Positions 16,428-24,912 of a DNA stretch of 64,000 nucleotides are shown piece by piece. The notes under the pieces are model-generated. The model was not told the DNA's origin and did not search any database. It worked only from the letters and a program-made list of their open reading frames with translations. The stretch's first letter is position 1; every line of letters begins with the position of its first letter. The DNA is from JAUSFM01 sp964343705. GTDB taxonomy: Archaea > Nanobdellota > Nanobdellia > Woesearchaeales > UBA12501. The position numbers were made by a program, and so were the translations under genes. The DNA is taken from NCBI GenBank assembly GCA_964343705.1, contig CAYFJX010000002.1:124001-188000 (forward strand), in the 5' to 3' direction.

Positions 16428-17150
16428 TTATCCAACTTTGAATCTTTTTATTCGTTTTTTTTCCAGAACTATCAAGATGGTGGATTTTATTAAAAATTCT
16501 TTTGCCCCTCCCTCCAAATTTTTGTAAGACATGCTTACTCTTGAATTTTCTTTGTCAAAAAATTCTTTGTAACCTGTCATCTTTTCCTTGTTATACATTA
16601 GTTTATATTCTGTTTGCATTGCGTCTTCTCCAATAAGATATATCTCATCAAAAGGAACATACTTGTTTGACCAGATCACTCTAATACGTCCATACAGGTT
16701 TATCACTAATTCACCAGTTCCCTCATATCTGGCTAATCCTTCATCGACTAATTTATGGACAAGATGCCAAACCTTATTATTAATAGGGATTAAAGCATAT
16801 GTTGGTCTGATATTTGATGATCTCATAATTATCTCCTTAAAGTCATCCACGCAATGTATTTCTTCGCTTTCTTTTTTTACGTTTCTTTTCAGTGTTCGTA
16901 TCATTTCCTTAAATTCACCTAATCTAAGATTCTCGCCAAGTTGTCTCCCTAGAATGCTATTGTCAATTCCAGGTTCAAAATCTTCTTTTTCCATTTTAAT
17001 CCTAAGAAGAACCTCTTTGAAACGTCTTTCTCTCTTTCTAGTCTTTTGTAACTTCGTGAACTTATCTAACAAAGGGCATCTATTCTTAGCGTATTCTTCA
17101 TATCCTTCATGAATACTACTGCCAAATTTTCTTATTTTTTCTTCTTTCAT
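16428..17150 (-). CDS. Hypothetical protein, second gene of a two-gene cassette
   Basis: 240 residues, Lys/Arg/Glu-rich, no membrane segment. Not recognised. The N-terminal half is helical and highly charged; a middle segment (about 110-190: LIPINNKVWHLVHKLVDEGL, then GELVINLYGRIRVIW) could be a winged-helix followed by strands, though this is speculative. The ATG overlaps the stop of the upstream membrane protein (ATGA), so translation is coupled and the two likely work together. Arg codons are mostly AGA, whereas flanking housekeeping genes use CGT/CGA freely, suggesting an acquired cassette. Confidence 0.65.
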   Translation of the reverse strand: MKEEKIRKFGSSIHEGYEEYAKNRCPLLDKFTKLQKTRKRERRFKEVLLRIKMEKEDFEPGIDNSILGRQLGENLRLGEFKEMIRTLKRNVKKESEEIHCVDDFKEIIMRSSNIRPTYALIPINNKVWHLVHKLVDEGLARYEGTGELVINLYGRIRVIWSNKYVPFDEIYLIGEDAMQTEYKLMYNKEKMTGYKEFFDKENSRVSMSYKNLEGGAKEFLIKSTILIVLEKKRIKRFKVG

Positions 17151-19042
17151 TTTTTCCCTCTAACTTTTTCCTTTACTTTTTTCTTTTTTTGAGCTGACAA
17201 TGTTTTTTGTTCGATTATTTTCTTAATAACCCTTTTTACGTTATTATCTCCTTCTTTTAACCTCTTGATTAAAATGTCAGCAAAAAGTCTAGAATTATCC
17301 ATGCCAAGTTGTCCATTCAAAAGCGTGAACTTTATTTTCTTAATATAGTCTTCAGTCACCTCTTTCATTTTTTCATATTTTTTTGACTGTTCAATTGAAA
17401 GTCTATCCACTCCTTTAATTTCCTCTGCAAAAATCACTTGTTTCTTGGTTTGTCTTCTTATGAAGATTTCTAAGCTTTTTTTGCTTTTGTTATATAATTC
17501 ATAATCTGAGTTCTTATTCGCTTTATGTAATGTTTGTAGTAATCCTTGTACTTGTTTCCTCTCAAATAAAGGGAGGTTCATGGTTACAACAAAGTCACCA
17601 AATAACCATAAAATAAGGAGGCACGAAGAAAAAATAATGGAAGCAATAAAGATTTCCTTAAAAAAGAGAACTATTATTGAAAAGAATAAACATATGATGG
17701 AAAAAAGAATGGCAATACCGCGTCCGTATCTATTCAAGAATTTATCAAAAAAGAAAAGAGCAATGGATACCAGTATGGCGAGAGTCACACCCATAAAAGT
17801 ACTTTTTATTGCTTCTCTGTCCCGAATTTCAGCTCGCCAATCACTCATAAACTTTGTATGTGTTTGCAGGGCTTTCCTGAGTGAGTCAATTTTATATTTT
17901 AGAACCTCTATTTTACCATTAAGACGAGATAAGTATGACCTTGTCATGTGATAGTAAATATCTTCATAATATTGGAGTGGTTCTTCGTTCTCAATTCTTT
18001 TTCCTGCATAGTATTCATTCTGAAATTCCTCTAGTTTTTCAATGTGGTCAAGGAGTGAACTTTCATTAAATTCAGTAAATGGGTTAGGAGCTTCCTGTTC
18101 TCTTCTTTTTTTCTTTTTTTCTTCGATGCTTTTATAAATACTTTTAATTCGTTTCTCAATACTAAGTAACTCATCCTCAACATCCCCTCTTGTCTTCCGC
18201 AGGTTTTCCAGTTGGAATACACTTCTTACATGCTCTACAAGAAAAGATGGGCCATTCCCTCCACCTAACCCAATTGACCATTGATATGTTCCATTTGAAA
18301 ATACCACTAGGGGATCTGTCATGTGATCATATCTTTTTGGTTTATTAAACTCATAATCCCCTGAGGAGGTGATGATTAAATCCCCCCTGGATAATTTATA
18401 ATGTTGAGCAAAATTCTGTGTGCTCCACATTTCTTTCTCAATATCCCTTATCTCAGAAAACAAAGAACAATCTACAAAAAAAGGCCACTTTGTTACCATA
18501 CATGAATTAAATACATGTGTTGGATAGTTCTTGATATTTAGGATGGCTAACAATGCATGATTGTATGATGATGGGTCACAACTATGGCCTGTTACATTTT
18601 CTATGGCATTTTTGAGAGAATATTTTACAGTCTTTACTCTGCTTCTAAAATTTCCATAGTTGTTTTTTAGATGGTCCAATCTTACTTTAGTTTTTGGCTC
18701 TCGCAACAAAAAAACAGCACCATCTGTTTCGACATGCACTTCAAGATCTTTATCTGTAAGGATGTAATGTGAGATTCTTCCATTGGTCCAACTGTCCTGA
18801 ATTTCAAAGGACCCCTCTTTTTTTACACCCTCCTTAAAATATTCATCAAAAAGCAGTACCTCTTTCTTATCTAGTTGTGTGGGCTCATTAATTCCCTTGT
18901 AAGGTACACTGTCTGAGATGTTATCCTTGCAATAAAATCTATCTATGTGTGTATGGGAGATTTCATATTCCTGTGCTAGTGCACTAGTTGAAACTAGGAT
19001 TAAGAAGATCACCAGCATTAAACTTATGTATTTTTTCACCAT
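17147..19042 (-). CDS. Secreted/membrane protein of unknown function with coiled coil
   Basis: About 631 residues. A signal peptide (KKYISLMLVIFLILVSTSALAQ) leads into an extracytoplasmic domain of roughly 260 residues with several Cys (C in RFYCKDN, GHSCDPSSYNHALLA, NSCMV, VDCS). A charged coiled-coil stretch (about 290-400) follows, then three or so membrane helices (about 415-490) and a Lys-rich cytoplasmic tail of about 140 residues. The Cys/His segment recalls papain or transglutaminase-like folds, but no catalytic triad can be assigned. Coupled by ATGA to the next gene. The first in-frame codons are TTG TTG; the following ATG is used. Receptor-like layout; function unknown. Confidence 0.7.
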   Translation of the reverse strand: MVKKYISLMLVIFLILVSTSALAQEYEISHTHIDRFYCKDNISDSVPYKGINEPTQLDKKEVLLFDEYFKEGVKKEGSFEIQDSWTNGRISHYILTDKDLEVHVETDGAVFLLREPKTKVRLDHLKNNYGNFRSRVKTVKYSLKNAIENVTGHSCDPSSYNHALLAILNIKNYPTHVFNSCMVTKWPFFVDCSLFSEIRDIEKEMWSTQNFAQHYKLSRGDLIITSSGDYEFNKPKRYDHMTDPLVVFSNGTYQWSIGLGGGNGPSFLVEHVRSVFQLENLRKTRGDVEDELLSIEKRIKSIYKSIEEKKKKRREQEAPNPFTEFNESSLLDHIEKLEEFQNEYYAGKRIENEEPLQYYEDIYYHMTRSYLSRLNGKIEVLKYKIDSLRKALQTHTKFMSDWRAEIRDREAIKSTFMGVTLAILVSIALFFFDKFLNRYGRGIAILFSIICLFFSIIVLFFKEIFIASIIFSSCLLILWLFGDFVVTMNLPLFERKQVQGLLQTLHKANKNSDYELYNKSKKSLEIFIRRQTKKQVIFAEEIKGVDRLSIEQSKKYEKMKEVTEDYIKKIKFTLLNGQLGMDNSRLFADILIKRLKEGDNNVKRVIKKIIEQKTLSAQKKKKVKEKVRGKK

Positions 19043-19154
19043 CAACAAGAATATTTAGACTTTTTTTAAATGCTTTTCTTTTGCCTAATCTGCTATTCCT
19101 AAACATACAATATTGGAAGTGATAATTATTCCCATCGGACTAAACCAAGTACTT

Positions 19155-19200
19155 AATTATATAAACATTCTTTTCCCTACACAACCCAGACACAGGAGGT
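19155..19200 (+). promoter_or_regulatory. TATA box and strong Shine-Dalgarno of the MetK-like gene
   Basis: AATTATATAAAC (19155-19166) is a TATA box. AGGAGGT (19194-19200) sits 6 nt before the ATG. The combination implies a short leader of about 17 nt, unlike the leaderless neighbours. Confidence 0.6.
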
Positions 19201-19206
19201 TTTACT

Positions 19207-20466
19207 ATGGCAGAGAAAATTGTACATTCATTTGAAGCAGGCAGGCGTGGTAAGCCAGACGAGTTTGAAGCAGGTCTTGCCCATTTGATTGGAAGTTATT
19301 TTCTTACACAAGATCAGGATTCACGTTTTGATATTCGCGTCACAGGAGGGCACCCCTTTAAGACAGACAGGCCTCTTGTTCGTATTGGTGGTGAGATTTC
19401 ACAATCACTTTTTGACTTCAAAGGTCTTGAAACAAACATTGCCCAAATTGTAAAATGGCACTATAATGATGTTCATAAAACAGATGTTTCCCCTGATTTT
19501 TTCGAATTTGTTTTTGGATTCAAACCACAAAACACAGGTCTTGCAACAAATGGTCATGCTGGTGATTCAGGAAATCCCATCGCAGTTGCGTACAGAGAAG
19601 GCCCTAACTTTTTGCCCTATGAACGTTTTGCTGCTGTTGCTATACGTGATTTGCTTGATGCAGCGTTTCAACACAGTATTTCTGCGTTGGGTGGGTATTC
19701 CCCTAGAGTGAGAGGCCTTGCAGCAGAATTACAAGGACTGCGAGCAGACGGAAAAGTAAGTGTGACAGCAGAATACCACGACGAACCACATGCACGACGA
19801 TTTAGTCACCTTCGAAAAATAGTCATAGCTGCAGAACATGAAAGATCATTACCAGTTGCAGATCTACGCAGTCAAGTTCAGAGACTTGTTGGTGCATATC
19901 TTTTAGATCTTCAGGAAATATATCCTTCTTTCACACCAGGTGTTCCAGATATTGTAATTAATGGCCTTGGTGATTGGAATGATGGAGGATGGAAAATAGA
20001 TGAAGGATCACGGGAAGCAAAACCTCACAGGGATGGTTTTGCAACGTATGGATGTAATGAAGATTCATTTAGCGGCGAAGACCCAAGCAAGCCGTCAGGA
20101 ACAGGAACCTTCTTGGCAAGATATATTGCAGTGCAACTAGTTGCACATGGTCTTGCAGGCTTTGCTCGCGTAGGATTAGAATACACTATTGGCGAGTCAA
20201 ATGTTGACTTAGACATTAACTTACGAGGACCAAATGCAGTTAGCCAAGGTGTTGCAGAAGAATGGGTGCGAGAAAACATCCCCCTACGAATTTCAGATGC
20301 AGTACAACTTCTTAATCTTCGAGATCCAGGGTTGTACGAGCACATTGCGGATGAGTCTGACTTTTTTCAATCAGCAAATCTTCCATGGAATCAGAAAGGG
20401 GATTACACAGCACCACCAAAAAATACACCAACAGAAAGAGCAAACCCTGGCTTTCCCACGTGCTAA
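19207..20466 (+). CDS. metK: Divergent bacterial/eukaryotic-type S-adenosylmethionine synthetase-like protein
   Basis: 419 residues. It matches MetK (not the archaeal MAT family) by position: N-terminal GRRGKPDEFEAGLAH for the SEGHPDK region, RIGGEISQS, the NGHAGDSGNPI glycine loop (GAGDQG in bacteria), DGKVSVTAEY, IVIAAEHE, and DSFSGEDPSKPSGTGTFLARYIA for the GGAFSGKDPSKVDRS loop. MetK makes S-adenosylmethionine from ATP and methionine. Key residues are changed: GHPDK reads GKPDE (His and Lys lost), the loop GDQG reads GDSG, and SGKDP reads SGEDP. It may use altered chemistry or have another role. Own TATA box and Shine-Dalgarno. It ends 4 nt into the convergent lipid-kinase gene. Confidence 0.72.
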   Translation: MAEKIVHSFEAGRRGKPDEFEAGLAHLIGSYFLTQDQDSRFDIRVTGGHPFKTDRPLVRIGGEISQSLFDFKGLETNIAQIVKWHYNDVHKTDVSPDFFEFVFGFKPQNTGLATNGHAGDSGNPIAVAYREGPNFLPYERFAAVAIRDLLDAAFQHSISALGGYSPRVRGLAAELQGLRADGKVSVTAEYHDEPHARRFSHLRKIVIAAEHERSLPVADLRSQVQRLVGAYLLDLQEIYPSFTPGVPDIVINGLGDWNDGGWKIDEGSREAKPHRDGFATYGCNEDSFSGEDPSKPSGTGTFLARYIAVQLVAHGLAGFARVGLEYTIGESNVDLDINLRGPNAVSQGVAEEWVRENIPLRISDAVQLLNLRDPGLYEHIADESDFFQSANLPWNQKGDYTAPPKNTPTERANPGFPTC

Positions 20467-21359
20467 CACACAATTTCAAGCGCGTCAGGACACACTTCAA
20501 TATCAATAGGGGTTTTTCCTAATGTTTCACAGTCAACATGGGCAAGAACTGGCTTGGTAGATTCAACACGAATTTTTTTTGCTTTCTTTATTATAACATC
20601 CTCAAAAAAGTCATGCTTACTCACCAATAATCCAAACAAGAATTTAACAAAATTAAGAATGTCATCACTTTGAATAACACACACATCCAACAATCCATCA
20701 TTAATATGTGCTTCTGGTGTGATTATATTATTTTTTCCGTACCATTTTACATTACCCACAATAACAAACGATGTTGGATACGTAATGCCATCAAGGGTAA
20801 TTTTCATTTTGTGTGGTTTGTATTTGAATAGTTCTTTTAGTGCAGTTAGAACATACGCTCCACTACCTAGCAATTTCTTAAAAAGAGGGTCAGCTGACTG
20901 AGTGGTGTTTGCAACATGCGCGTCAAACCCTATTCCTGCTGTGAGAATAAAATGTCGTTCTTGTTTGCCAGAGTATGCAACACCTAAATCAACCTGTGTG
21001 GTTTTTCCTTTGACAATATGTTTGCATGCCTCTAGCGGATCTTCAGGTAAGCCAAGTTCGTGAGCAAGAACATTTTCAGTACCCAGAGGGATAATTCCAA
21101 GTTTTGCTCGTTTCCCTCCTTTTTTACAATTTACAATTCCATTGATCACTTCATTGATAGTGCCGTCACCACCACCTGCAACAACAATATCATAGTCATC
21201 TTTTACTTTCTTGGCTTGAACTGTTGCGTCACCTGGACAGCTTGTTTCTATAGTATCAATTAACACCCCTTTCTTTTGAAAGAAGTTAATGATCTCGGGG
21301 ATGTGTTTCACACTCTTTCCACTTTGAGCTTGGGGGTTATAGATTAACACTATTTTCAT
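20463..21359 (-). CDS. Diacylglycerol/sphingosine-type lipid kinase (DAGK catalytic domain)
   Basis: About 298 residues. N-terminal YNPQAQSGKS, the nucleotide loop VVAGGGDGTINEVING (GGGDG near residue 62) and LGIIPLGTENVLAHEL are the DAGK/LCB5/YegS signatures. The C-terminal beta domain contains HINDGLLDVCVI. The family phosphorylates lipid hydroxyls with ATP; in archaea the substrate could be an archaeol-type diradylglycerol (inference). A TTG 15 nt earlier is in frame; the ATG is preferred. A TATATA box lies about 45 nt upstream in the region shared with the divergent SWIM-protein gene. Confidence 0.9.
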   Translation of the reverse strand: MKIVLIYNPQAQSGKSVKHIPEIINFFQKKGVLIDTIETSCPGDATVQAKKVKDDYDIVVAGGGDGTINEVINGIVNCKKGGKRAKLGIIPLGTENVLAHELGLPEDPLEACKHIVKGKTTQVDLGVAYSGKQERHFILTAGIGFDAHVANTTQSADPLFKKLLGSGAYVLTALKELFKYKPHKMKITLDGITYPTSFVIVGNVKWYGKNNIITPEAHINDGLLDVCVIQSDDILNFVKFLFGLLVSKHDFFEDVIIKKAKKIRVESTKPVLAHVDCETLGKTPIDIEVCPDALEIVC

Positions 21360-21402
21360 AGGTGTTGCAGACAATTATCTCTTTTTAAACTTTTCTGGGA
21401 AA

Positions 21403-21412
21403 CTATATAAAG
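21403..21412 (+). promoter_or_regulatory. TATA box of SWIM-finger gene
   Basis: CTATATAAAG with the centre about 27 nt before the ATG at 21434; leaderless start. The same stretch read on the minus strand (TTTATATAG) may serve the divergent lipid kinase. Confidence 0.55.
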
Positions 21413-21433
21413 TATCTAGGAACACGGGATTGT

Positions 21434-22951
21434 ATGTCAGACGAGCAGCAAGGTTTGGAATTACGAGTGAAGTACCCAACTATACAACCACGTAGGTACT
21501 GTGCTGTGTTTCGGCAGGATGATAACTCTAAACTTATGATTTCTCCAGACCCCTTCTTTTTTGGTGACGTGTTACGAACACCTCGGGGTGAACTTAATGC
21601 ACAAGCACGAGTATGGTTTGAGCACCGTAAAAAAACACAGTTCAAAGGTGGCTTGTTTGACTTTTCTGATAGGGAATACCTACTCTTCACAGGGGAAAAG
21701 AAAGCTGACGGACGATTACAAGGACGAAAGCGCGAACTTATCCAACTAACACCACAACAGTTTCTTTTTGCATTAGAAAAGAAAATTCGGCAACGAGAAG
21801 GATCATACAAGATATGGAGGGTAGGTGGAGAAAACACGTTCAAAGCACAACGAAAACGAACATCAAAAACAGATACGCACGCAGGCACTGTTGTCTTATC
21901 AGCATCAGTACAATCAAAGCGCAGAGGTGCGTACTCAGTTAGTGTCACTGGACCGTTTGCAACAAGCGAACAGTTATATGCAGATCTTGACTGTACCTGT
22001 CCTGATTTTACCAAAACTCAAGGTAAGCAAGGACTTGATAAAGTGCAGTTTCCTTGTGTCCACCTTGGATCTTTGCTTGAACTTGCAGCACAAGAACCAG
22101 GTCGTGTTCGTAACCTTACCACTCTATTAAAAACCACACACGGCAAAATCTTTTTACCCTTCCATACAGAAGGAATGCAGTCACACGATGACTTTCCTGT
22201 TGATGGAGAAGAAGATGCATCAAATCTTGGCATGACCTTAACAAAAATGGACGCGGTTGTACACAATTATTTTAATCAAGGCTCGTTATATGATATTGGC
22301 GTTGCACTTATGCGTTTGCCATATGTTTTTGATGAAAAACTTATTGGCATGCTTGCAACAGGTGACTTAACCTTTGAAGTGCTTGCACAAAAATTTCCAT
22401 TTCCACGAGCAGAGCGACTTGCAGCAAAGTATAGTGGACAGAGTGAGAATCCTGTTCGTGAACTCTATAGGCATATGAGTTCATCCTTGGGCAATGCAGG
22501 CTTTGAACTTTCTGGCATGGCCCGAGAAAAAGTAGGTGGGCCCTGGGAAGGAGTAGCATTACTCTATAGAAATCCAGAGAATCCAGGAAGAACAGCACGC
22601 TTATTATTTTCAGACAAGTATCCTCCTGTGCTTATCCAACGAGATGAGGTTGAAGGTGCTGCAAGTCAGTTTCCTCAAGAACCCTATGATGGGGTCCATC
22701 CTTTTGCTGAATTATTTCAAGCACGACAAGGACTGGATGATGTAACAAGGCGACAAAGTACTTACAAGATTCTTATTCCAACAATGGTTGGTGTTTTTGA
22801 TGCAGTACGCAGGGATTATCACGATGCAATAGAAGCACACTACCCAGGCGGGGGTGATGGTTTGCGAACAGATCAACGTCTTGATACAAAAAGAACCAAT
22901 GATCAGGCGGAAACACAAAGAAAACACCTTTTAGAAATTGTAACTGCATAA
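21434..22951 (+). CDS. Hypothetical protein with SWIM-type zinc finger
   Basis: 505 residues. A SWIM finger (CxCx(n)CxH) is visible: Cys187 and Cys189 in LDCTCPDF, Cys208 and His210 in FPCVHLG. SWIM fingers mediate DNA or protein contacts, for example in recombination-associated and MuDR-type proteins. The rest is not recognised: the N-terminal part (1-150) is strand-rich and basic, the part after the finger is helical and acidic. No membrane segment, no nuclease or ATPase motif seen. Transcribed from its own leaderless promoter, divergent from the lipid kinase. Confidence 0.75.
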   Translation: MSDEQQGLELRVKYPTIQPRRYCAVFRQDDNSKLMISPDPFFFGDVLRTPRGELNAQARVWFEHRKKTQFKGGLFDFSDREYLLFTGEKKADGRLQGRKRELIQLTPQQFLFALEKKIRQREGSYKIWRVGGENTFKAQRKRTSKTDTHAGTVVLSASVQSKRRGAYSVSVTGPFATSEQLYADLDCTCPDFTKTQGKQGLDKVQFPCVHLGSLLELAAQEPGRVRNLTTLLKTTHGKIFLPFHTEGMQSHDDFPVDGEEDASNLGMTLTKMDAVVHNYFNQGSLYDIGVALMRLPYVFDEKLIGMLATGDLTFEVLAQKFPFPRAERLAAKYSGQSENPVRELYRHMSSSLGNAGFELSGMAREKVGGPWEGVALLYRNPENPGRTARLLFSDKYPPVLIQRDEVEGAASQFPQEPYDGVHPFAELFQARQGLDDVTRRQSTYKILIPTMVGVFDAVRRDYHDAIEAHYPGGGDGLRTDQRLDTKRTNDQAETQRKHLLEIVTA

Positions 22952-22967
22952 CTAGCTTATCTTCTTT

Positions 22968-23654
22968 TTACACATTACTTTTAAGAAATTCCATCATGCC
23001 AGATTCATGACCAGCACCAACAACAGCAAGTACTTTTGCGTCTGGTTTTTCTTTGGTGATTGCAATTAAAGCCAGCGACATAAACATGTCACGTTCGTGA
23101 ATTATTACTTGATACACTGAGGGGTATTCTTCTTTTACTCTGTCAATAAGTTGGTGAATAAGTTTTTTTGGCGGCACAGTGGTTAAGTCAATCTTGTCAA
23201 AGCCATACTTTTTCAACTGTTGTTTCTGGAAAAAGATTGCCATAAAAATGTCTTTGATCAAGCGAAACTTTTCTCGCCAGGTAAATAATCGAGAAAATCG
23301 GGCAAGGGTTACTTCAATGTTCTGATCAATGAGGTACACAGGAATCTTGTGTTTGTTTGCTGTTTTTACTGCAGCAAGCATATCAGCTCCAGGCTCGACA
23401 CCAACTAGTTTGCCAAGTTTTCGTTGCATGTACGCTCCAATAAGCGCAAAGATCATTCCTGTCACCCCAATCTTGCTCATTAGTCTCAGTAATGATGGTC
23501 GTTTTCCTTTTCGCAGTAGCGCATTCAATCGATTCCGATCAAGTTCTACTGCAACAATGTCAGGCTTTGAGGTTTCAATGGTTTGAACAATCTCATTAAT
23601 ACTTCCTTGAGCTATGTGCGATGTTCCAAGTATGGTGATGTTCTTATGGTGCAT
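22968..23654 (-). CDS. TraB/GumN-like family protein
   Basis: 228 residues. Three conserved points of the TraB (Tiki/EreA-like) fold: ILGTSHIAQGS at the N-terminus, the VAVELDRNRLNAL acidic segment, IIHERDMFMS, and the C-terminal VVGAGHESGM. Founding member TraB of Enterococcus shuts down pheromone, and related folds are metal-dependent peptidases. Archaeal TraB proteins usually carry C-terminal membrane helices; this one stops at the soluble domain. Function here unknown. TATA box ATTTATAAAG about 28 nt upstream on the minus strand indicates a leaderless mRNA. Confidence 0.88.
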   Translation of the reverse strand: MHHKNITILGTSHIAQGSINEIVQTIETSKPDIVAVELDRNRLNALLRKGKRPSLLRLMSKIGVTGMIFALIGAYMQRKLGKLVGVEPGADMLAAVKTANKHKIPVYLIDQNIEVTLARFSRLFTWREKFRLIKDIFMAIFFQKQQLKKYGFDKIDLTTVPPKKLIHQLIDRVKEEYPSVYQVIIHERDMFMSLALIAITKEKPDAKVLAVVGAGHESGMMEFLKSNV

Positions 23655-23730
23655 GGTACATACAAGAAAAAAGCCACTTTATAAATCTTCGTTTGGCCTT
23701 GTTGCTTTTCGTTGTTTTCATCGCAACAAA

Positions 23731-23741
23731 CTATATAAATA
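23731..23741 (+). promoter_or_regulatory. TATA box of PRC-barrel gene
   Basis: CTATATAAATA, part of AAACTATATAAATAC, which is repeated exactly upstream of the next gene. A Shine-Dalgarno GGAGGTG (from 23769) precedes the ATG at 23779. Confidence 0.6.
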
Positions 23742-23778
23742 CAGGCTTCCTCAGGCTTGATACTAATGGAGGTGTTGT

Positions 23779-24069
23779 ATGTTGAAGATGCGACGATTAG
23801 GCGACACGTATAACATGAAGGTGTTTACAGACGGCGGTGATTACTTTGGTGATATTGAAGAATCTATTCTTACCAAGACCAAAGTGTTTGGCTGGCGTAT
23901 ACGCGCGACAAAAAACAGTTACTTAAACAAGATTCTTGGATCTGCAAAGGGTGTGATTGTACCACACCAACTGGTGAAGAACATTGGGGATATCATGATT
24001 ATTTCCAAGGCTGCAGTGCCAAACTACAGTCCTGATGAGACCACACCGCCTGCACCGGCAGCAGAATAA
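23779..24069 (+). CDS. PRC-barrel domain protein
   Basis: 96 residues. MRRLGDTYNMKVFTDGGDYFG, then an acidic strand and a VIVPHQLVKNIGDIMII end match the PRC-barrel fold found in photosynthetic reaction centre H subunit, RimM and archaeal CdvA. Small stand-alone archaeal PRC-barrel proteins bind protein or RNA partners; the partner is unknown. The C-terminal 15 residues are a Pro/Ala tail. Confidence 0.85.
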   Translation: MLKMRRLGDTYNMKVFTDGGDYFGDIEESILTKTKVFGWRIRATKNSYLNKILGSAKGVIVPHQLVKNIGDIMIISKAAVPNYSPDETTPPAPAAE

Positions 24070-24113
24070 TTTCTCTTTCTTTTTTTCTTACTCTTCTCAT
24101 AAAGTGACACAAA

Positions 24114-24124
24114 CTATATAAATA
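24114..24124 (+). promoter_or_regulatory. TATA box of the M50-like gene
   Basis: CTATATAAATA centred about 26 nt before the ATG at 24145; leaderless. The 15-nt context AAACTATATAAATAC is identical to that upstream of the PRC-barrel gene. Confidence 0.6.
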
Positions 24125-24144
24125 CCGCAAGCCATATTTTCTAC

Positions 24145-24912
24145 ATGGTATATCAAACGCCCAGTAATCTTGTCGACCTTATCAAGCGTTATTTCCGTTT
24201 TAGCACAGAAGAGATTAGGGCAGTCATTGTAACCACGCTTATTCTTGCCTTTGTTGTATCCTTTGATGAATGGGGTACAACATCCTTTAATGCCATGATT
24301 GGCTTGCGTAACTTGTTTAATGCAATTCTTATTGTCTTACTTGCCATGCTTTTTCACATTGGTATACAACGTATAGCAGGATTGTTACTTGGCTACAAGG
24401 TAGAGTATCGTATGTGGCTGTACGGCTTGTTGGCTGGAGCAGCTGTCTGTATCATTAGTAATGGTAAATTATGGCTTTTTGCTCCTGGTGGTGTGCTCTT
24501 TTTTCACATGGCAGGTCATCGTCTTGGAGCGTTCAGATATGGTCTTAACCACTTTGATATTTCAGTTATTGGCTTTTGGGGGCCGTATGCAAATTTGATT
24601 TTGGCACTTCTCTTTAAGTGGCTTATGGGTATTTTTCCAAGTAACCCGCTCTTATACAAAGCATTTGTAGTTAATGTGCTGCTTGCAGTCTTTACTATTT
24701 TACCTATTCCCCCTCTTGATGGCAGTCATGGCTATTATGGTTCACGGATTGCGTACGCATTTTCCCTCGGCTTTGTGTGGGGTCTTGCATTTGTACTCTG
24801 GTTCCTTCCAGTGTTTGCTTCGCTTATTGTTGGTTTCCTTATTGGTGTTATTGTATGGTTTTGTTACGTGTGGTTCAAAGAATTACCACATTGGAAAGGA
24901 GGCTGGGGTTAA
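24145..24912 (+). CDS. M50 site-2-protease-like membrane protein lacking the HExxH zinc motif
   Basis: 255 residues, about six membrane helices. The C-terminal motif of the S2P/M50 family is present (NVLLAVFTILPIPPLDGSH, residues 177-195) and a helix with GPYANLILALL also fits. Where active members have HExxH, this one has His71-Ile-Gly-Ile-Gln75 (FHIGIQRIAGLLLGYKVEY), so the catalytic Glu and second His are gone. It is therefore probably a pseudoprotease that binds membrane partners or uses the fold differently. The next gene starts immediately after its stop codon, forming an operon. Confidence 0.8.
   Translation: MVYQTPSNLVDLIKRYFRFSTEEIRAVIVTTLILAFVVSFDEWGTTSFNAMIGLRNLFNAILIVLLAMLFHIGIQRIAGLLLGYKVEYRMWLYGLLAGAAVCIISNGKLWLFAPGGVLFFHMAGHRLGAFRYGLNHFDISVIGFWGPYANLILALLFKWLMGIFPSNPLLYKAFVVNVLLAVFTILPIPPLDGSHGYYGSRIAYAFSLGFVWGLAFVLWFLPVFASLIVGFLIGVIVWFCYVWFKELPHWKGGWG

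Noticed and set aside
18085..18170. Coiled-coil Lys/Glu stretch in the membrane cassette as a frameshift site
   Set aside because: Poly-A tracts are present but the frame remains open with plausible coiled-coil sequence.
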